Below are positions 59,601 to 64,000 of a DNA stretch of 64,000 nt, piece after piece. The notes under the pieces were generated by a model. The model was given only the letters and a program-made list of their open reading frames with translations, was not told the DNA's origin and searched no databases. This DNA comes from Saturnia japonica (taxonomy: Eukaryota > Arthropoda > Insecta > Lepidoptera > Saturniidae). The stretch is from NCBI GenBank assembly GCA_033032175.1, contig CM065321.1, positions 12,484,501-12,548,500 of the forward strand, given 5' to 3'. The position numbers were made by a program, and so were the translations under genes. Position 1 is the stretch's first letter; each line of letters opens with the position of its first letter.

Positions 59601-60187
59601 AAACTTCTGATATCAGTATCAGTATGTTATAAGCCATAAGAGATTATTCACTATAATCTTTTATATAGTATTGGCAAAATGATGTATTATTATATCCTTA
59701 CTTTAAATTAAGATGTAAATAATACTCACTCTTTCCATCAGGACTTACTGCAACAGAAATGACACCCAGAGAATGTCCTTCTAATTGGTGTCTTATTTCT
59801 AACTTCCCATTATCCAATTGCCATACTTTTATTATATCATCAAGCCCTCCAGTGATTATGTAGTTTTCAAAACTTTCTGTCGCAGAGTGGTTCGAATCTC
59901 TGAAAACCGAAATATAAACATTTATTTTATATTTAATGATCTGGTATAGCAATATAAAAACATACAAAATTGATATAGATGTATACTGTGAATTTTCGTT
60001 ATTTTCACCCTCTTTCCTCTTTTCTTTTTCTATTCGGCTCCAACTGCAGCACCAAATTGAATCGTCATGTGCATTTTCTTTTTTCAATTGTAAATAATAC
60101 TGAAACCAGAAAATATTTTGGACCAGGTTGCCGGTGATAAATTTGGTTGTTTAGGAAGTTTTCACTTACCAAAGTTGTTATTGACAT
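56682..60187 (-). CDS. WDR61: SKI8/WDR61 WD40 protein, canonical copy B
   Basis: Seven exons on the minus strand: 60,170-60,187; 59,987-60,099; 59,730-59,899; 58,943-59,178; 58,243-58,430; 56,935-57,106; 56,682-56,771. The joined frame is open, 328 aa. It starts [19 protein letters not shown]. Blades: [16 protein letters not shown] (1), [17 protein letters not shown] (2), [15 protein letters not shown] (3), [16 protein letters not shown] (4), [17 protein letters not shown] (5), [17 protein letters not shown] ... VRVWDL (6), [20 protein letters not shown] (7), ending NIYDCPL as in vertebrate WDR61. Residues 29-55 are a charged, low-complexity insertion ([20 protein letters not shown]) before blade 1's last strand; its splice donor, CACA then GTATAC, is the weakest of the six. 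AATAAA at 56,647-56,652. Adaptor of the SKI complex (with SKI2 and SKI3) and PAF1C by homology. Confidence 0.95.
57250..57972 (-). repeat. Family A repeat in WDR61-B intron 5
   Basis: Begins TAATAAAATTGAAGTGTCTG (inverse of the family A tail) and ends GTAGTCCATGTGATCGCAGC. It accounts for most of the 1,136 bp intron. Confidence 0.7.
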
Positions 60188-60656
60188 AATTGAATGTTTA
60201 TAAAATTCTGTTTTATTTCTTTACTTAAATTACCTACATAAAACACAATACCAGCACTATAATTCCAGAATTCTCAATTCACTGACATAAAACTTAGCAA
60301 AGTAAGAAATAGAGGTGTAACAAATATATTCGTAATAAGTACAGGGATTTTAATAAGCGCCACTAACTAATATATTATTTTAAACGAATACAGAATAATA
60401 GGTTACCAAAAATAATAGGCAACCGGTTCACGAACCGCGCGGCGAGTCACCGCAAAGTACCTCTCTCTTTGTCCGTTATAGAGGCGCGCATCTGGCGAGT
60501 AAGCGAGATAACTATATGATTTGTAAGTTTGTATAGAAACGACCGCTGGCTTATCGTATGCGCGGCTAAGTATGTATAATAAAAAAATCATTATACACGT
60601 CGGGCTTCGTATGAAAACTGCATGGGTTGGTAACACAGTAAGCAAGCAATGAGAAC

Positions 60657-60892
60657 AGAATCACTATATTAGGCACCGTTTTTAATTAATATCAGTGTAT
60701 TAGCTAATACGGATATTAGTTAGATTCATAGATTAGTTTGTAATATTTGTATTAGGTATTTCGTATTATAGAATCACTATATTAGGTTCAGTTTTTAACG
60801 AATATCAGTTTATTAGCTAACACGGATATTAGTTAAATTCATAGATTAGTTTGTAATGTTTTTATTAGGTATCTATTGGTATTTTGTATTAT
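60657..60892. repeat. Two-copy tandem repeat, 113 bp period
   Basis: AGAATCACTATATTAGG starts at 60,657 and again at 60,770. Both units continue with GATATTAGTTA and CATAGATTAGTTTGTAAT. It lies about 470 bp upstream of the WDR61-B start codon. Confidence 0.8.
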
Positions 60893-61140
60893 ATTAGCGG
60901 TTCCTTCAGTTCCTTGTAATTAGCTACGATTGCATACATGTTATAGTATCTATATATTTTAGAGAATTTCAAATGTAAACATTTATTATTTTGTTTTTAG
61001 GATCAACTAAAAACTCAATCGATTGACGTTTTTAATGCACATAAATAAAAATATATAATTGTAGTACATGACATAGTGATATTTTTAATATAATATATTT
61101 TAATAAACCAAAGATTTTGACGTTAATAACAGTCCGTAAT
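60893..61140. other. Unrecognised AT-rich DNA
   Basis: No feature seen. Confidence 0.4.
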
Positions 61141-61658
61141 CTATACAATTTAATAAAATTGAAGTGTCTGTTTGTAATGTCAAAATAACACTTTTTTTAC
61201 TACATACATATGAAAGTATACACAATACGTAAAATAAAAACCCATTTTTTAAAGTTTTACTGTGTTTTTGTTCCGTGTAATCTCCGAAACGGTTGGACTG
61301 ATTTCGACAGGACTTTCACTAGTAGATAGCTGATTTTATAGGAAGTAACTTAGGTTAACTTTATTTTAGAAAAAGAATTAGGGTTTCCGCATTGACTAAA
61401 AAACAACTGGTAATGGTGAATAAATTCGGGCGCTTATAATGGCTTACGCTGAGTAAACTATAAGAGATACAACAAATTAACGTACTAAATAATTGTAGAC
61501 ATTAAACATAACTAAAAAAAATCAGCGAGAGTATAAGTCTATCTTCTAAGGAACACCCACAATAAGCATTATTGTCTTTAAAATAGCTGGTAGCGGGGGA
61601 GAAAGATTCGCGCGGGCATTCCGTAGACCACGTGAGTGAATCCGCGGGCACAACTAGT
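61141..61658 (-). repeat. Family A repeat, minus strand, near full length
   Basis: Begins ATTGAAGTGTCTGTTTGTAA and ends TCCGCGGGCACAACTAG, the reverse of the 10,217-10,740 copy. Confidence 0.75.
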
Positions 61659-61984
61659 TTATTAATACGAAAGAAAATTTAATCATTTTTCATTTACGTT
61701 ATATAATAAGCATACGGGTAACAATAATAAATATTCACAACAATCTTTATTCTAACTATTAATCAATATTAATAGTTATTAATACGATAAGATTAGTAAT
61801 TATTATGACCAAATGACCTTTTTTAACTTATTGGTATATATGTTCTTGTAAAGAACTTTGTTTGTGACTGCGCGACCTTTTTTTTAACTTCCCACTTTAC
61901 AGTTTTAATAAATATAAATCTCAATTCAGTCATCAAGTCATCATTCATAATCATATTTTTCTGACTGACTATACTCTTACCCTT

Positions 61985-62060
61985 AGAAGCTCTATTCAAA
62001 ACAGAGCCGCTGATGGCTTTTACAGCTTCTCCAAACTTAGGGGCGAGCGCTTAGGGCACT
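61985..62060 (-). repeat. Family E fragment, minus strand
   Basis: ACAGAGCCGCTGATGGCTTT then ACAGCTTCTCC, the reverse of the 11,325 copy. Confidence 0.5.
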
Positions 62061-62374
62061 CAGCCGCGAACTGACTAATTCCCTATCCATAAATTCGAGC
62101 TAAACTAACGTATACATGTATATATGTTCCTTCCTCCTGGGAGGAAGGAAGGACCTAGTGTATATGTATTTAGTAATCTGAAATATGGTCTACACTGACT
62201 AGCGTAAAAAAGAAAAAAAAATGTTCCTTGCAGTACCTATGTACCTGTGAGGTGTGCGTTTATGTACATATGTGTGTAATGTTTGTATGTGGGTAGCTAA
62301 GTGTTGCACGTATAGTGTCACTTGTATAGCGCGGGTGGCTGCCTGAATCAAGGGTTTCACACTGAGGGACGGAC

Positions 62375-62855
62375 CTAGGCTTGAGTTGCCGATAGATAGG
62401 GTGGACGTGGTGTGTGTGCGGGGGTGAACTTGACCGCCCGTCCTCTGCGTAAAGAACGGTAGTTACGCGGGCGTGGGCGGTGGCACGCTCTGTTTGGAGA
62501 GACGGTGGAGTAAAATGCGTTAGCTTTCTCAACTTTAACGTCGTGGTCGGTGAAAATGTCTCGCGGTCGGTGTTTTTCCCGTGAGGTGGTTGGATTATGG
62601 GAATAAGTAGCGTCTGCTTTAATTAACTGGTTGCCGTGATTCGATGCGGTATCGAAGTAAGGTCATGACAGGAATCCGACGTAAGAGTGAATCGACAGGA
62701 GATCCAAATCTCTATGGAGATCTTTCATTCGCATGTATGGAGGGGCACCAGTAAGATGGTAGAGAAATTTATTCTGAATGGTTTGCAACTGTTTGAAATT
62801 AGATTTTGACATATGTGCGAAGGCGGGGTAACTATATATCATGATTGGACGGAAT
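62375..62855 (-). pseudogene. Jockey-clade LINE reverse transcriptase, C-terminal fragment
   Basis: The minus-strand frame runs IMIYSYPAFAHMSKSNFKQL, QTIQNKFLYHLTGAPPYMR, KDLHRDLDLLSIHSYVGF, then an in-frame TGA at 62,663-62,665, then PYFDTASNHGNQLI and a basic tail to a TAG at 62,375-62,377. The QxIQNKFL...TGAPxY, HRDL and (H)PNPLI-like blocks mark the C-terminus of Jockey-clade RT proteins. 5'-truncated and dead. Confidence 0.85.
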
Positions 62856-62917
62856 TATTCATAATCGCCTACCTCTGAGTATACTTATAGGGCTCGATTA
62901 TGAAATATAACATCACA

Positions 62918-63136
62918 TACCATCACGCCTGTATTCCCCGAAGGGTTATGCAGGGGCGTACTGATGTACACCCACAGTTCGCCGAGTATGCTTTTTAGGT
63001 CCCATGTAATAGGGGACGAGCCTATTGCCATTAATCGGGCACGAAATCAAACTCCGAGCAACTACTGAGAATTTCATAGGAAAAACCCAATAACACTTTG
63101 CTCGACCTGGGAATCGAACCCAAGACCTCGCTCATC
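62918..63136 (-). repeat. SINE1, minus strand, head truncated
   Basis: The plus strand shows CACGCCTGTATTCCCCGAAG and GGGAATCGAACCCAAGACC (reverse box B), then stops before the box-A part. Similar CATAATCGCCTACCTCT / CATAATCACCCACCTCT pieces lie on both sides (about 62,862 and 63,179). Confidence 0.8.
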
Positions 63137-63139
63137 TTA

Positions 63140-64000
63140 TGAAAAACAATTTAAAAAAATATCGATTATGTAAGTCACTCATAATCACCCACCTCTAGTA
63201 CTGGGTGTTTCGTTCAGAAACCCTTTTATGAACTACAAATTATTCTTCTATGAAAATCTGTTTTAGTATTTAACAATATGTTTAAAACGAACGATACGCG
63301 CGTCAAAGGTTTTGTTGGTAGCCCGAGTGTAAGGTTTTTGTTAGAACAGATCTTTAGTCATTGGTAGAAAGACTATTATCGAATGAACAGAAAACCGCTA
63401 CAAGAAACTACTTTAAAATGAAGTAACGAATTAGGTACAATGAATCTTATTAATTGGTAATCTTATTAATAAAAGTATATAATACAAATTTGGTTGTACA
63501 AGAAAAGCCGAATATGGGACGATTAAAAACTGTTTTTTTGGTTAAACGTCAAATTAAATGCTCATTTGTTTTTGTTTTCATATGAAATATTTTAAGGTTC
63601 GTTGAGTACAGTTTGTTTTCAAACTTTAAAAAAAAAACGCTTTTTTTAAAGCCGTTTCTTAGAACTGTTCCTTGATGTAAAAAATCAGGAACGACCCAGT
63701 ACTACTACCAAGCAATCTGTCAAGTGCCAACACGTAATTTATTACGTTGGTATAAGCACAGGATCGTGCGTCGCTATTGGCTCCATTCTGCGGTCGTGCC
63801 CCCCAGACCTGCACTGTATTTAATAAAGCTTTATTCTATTAATTCATTTAGAAAAAATGCCACTTTAAAATCACGCCAAACTCGCAAAAAGATATAATTA
63901 TGAAAATGATGGAGTTTTTGGCGGGATCCTAAGCTGCTACGTTGTGATTTTTATTTTTATTCATTAGCATAGTTTCCTTAATTATACATTATGTAATATT
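63140..64000. other. Unrecognised gene-free DNA to the window end
   Basis: No open frame or known repeat supported. An AATAAA at about 63,819 follows a GC-richer patch (GGTCGTGCCCCCCAGACC), which might be the end of an unrecognised transcript; this is speculative. Confidence 0.35.

Noticed and set aside
62260..62532. 90-codon minus-strand frame rich in His/Thr/Pro
   Set aside because: A different frame from the Jockey RT fragment that explains the same DNA.
1..64000. CRISPR arrays, operons, rRNA genes, or an intact endogenous virus
   Set aside because: None seen. No regular short spacer-repeat pattern, no rRNA motifs, and no gag/env-like or viral structural frames; the mobile DNA is LINE, SINE and DNA-transposon derived.

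Overview
The window is eukaryotic, AT-rich, intron-containing and full of transposon debris. Five R&R (RR-2) cuticle protein genes with AKIAYAAP-type tails, remnants of RTE, R1 and Jockey LINEs, and mariner, Tc1 and hAT fossils all point to an insect, most likely a moth or butterfly (Lepidoptera). The species cannot be named from the sequence alone.

Layout. 1-7,653: a ~3.96 kb unit present twice in tandem, made of repeats with no gene. 7,654-14,640: interspersed repeats and a broken RTE LINE. 14,650-39,290: a cluster of five intact two-exon cuticle protein genes, CPR-1 (+), CPR-2 (+), CPR-3 (-), CPR-4 (+) and CPR-5 (+), plus one orphan CPR promoter on the minus strand at 26.0-26.2 kb. CPR-2 and CPR-3 are the two arms of an inverted duplication, and one arm was later hit by a mariner. 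Downstream of CPR-4 a 5.4 kb element with ~165 bp terminal inverted repeats sits at a TA site; it contains a copy of its own flanking DNA with the empty site still readable. 39,300-47,100: gene-poor repeats, including a second fossil of the DUF4817-type transposase family. 47,215-60,187: two head-to-tail minus-strand genes for the WD40 protein SKI8/WDR61. Copy B (upstream, 328 aa) is canonical; copy A (downstream, 316 aa) is intact but diverged. They are separated by a foldback element and hAT-type insertions. 60,200-64,000: a short tandem repeat, repeat copies, a Jockey LINE fragment and a SINE.

How the genes work. The CPR genes encode secreted chitin-binding cuticle proteins. All five share an exon 1 coding only MAAK and a TATA box exactly 63 nt upstream of the ATG; most share an upstream module of about 100 bp, which suggests co-regulated expression during moulting. 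SKI8/WDR61 is a seven-bladed propeller of the SKI RNA-decay complex and the PAF1 transcription complex; it is unrelated to the cuticle cluster apart from location.

Repeat labels used below (mine, not database names): family A = CTAGCTGTGCCCG head, about 530 bp; B = tail GGGTGAAACCGTGGGGCACAGC; C = AT-rich repeat with TTTCTCGGAA near its middle; D = CTAGCTGGGCTAGCCGAC-type; E = short poly(A)-tailed 3' end with AAGGCTAACAGTGTAGTCAG; F = GTGACGTCA-containing; G = GGTTCAAGGTCGxCAACGCGC-type. SINE1 and SINE2 are two tRNA-derived short repeats. No database search was possible. Exon boundaries were worked out by hand from splice sites, reading frame and paralogue comparison.
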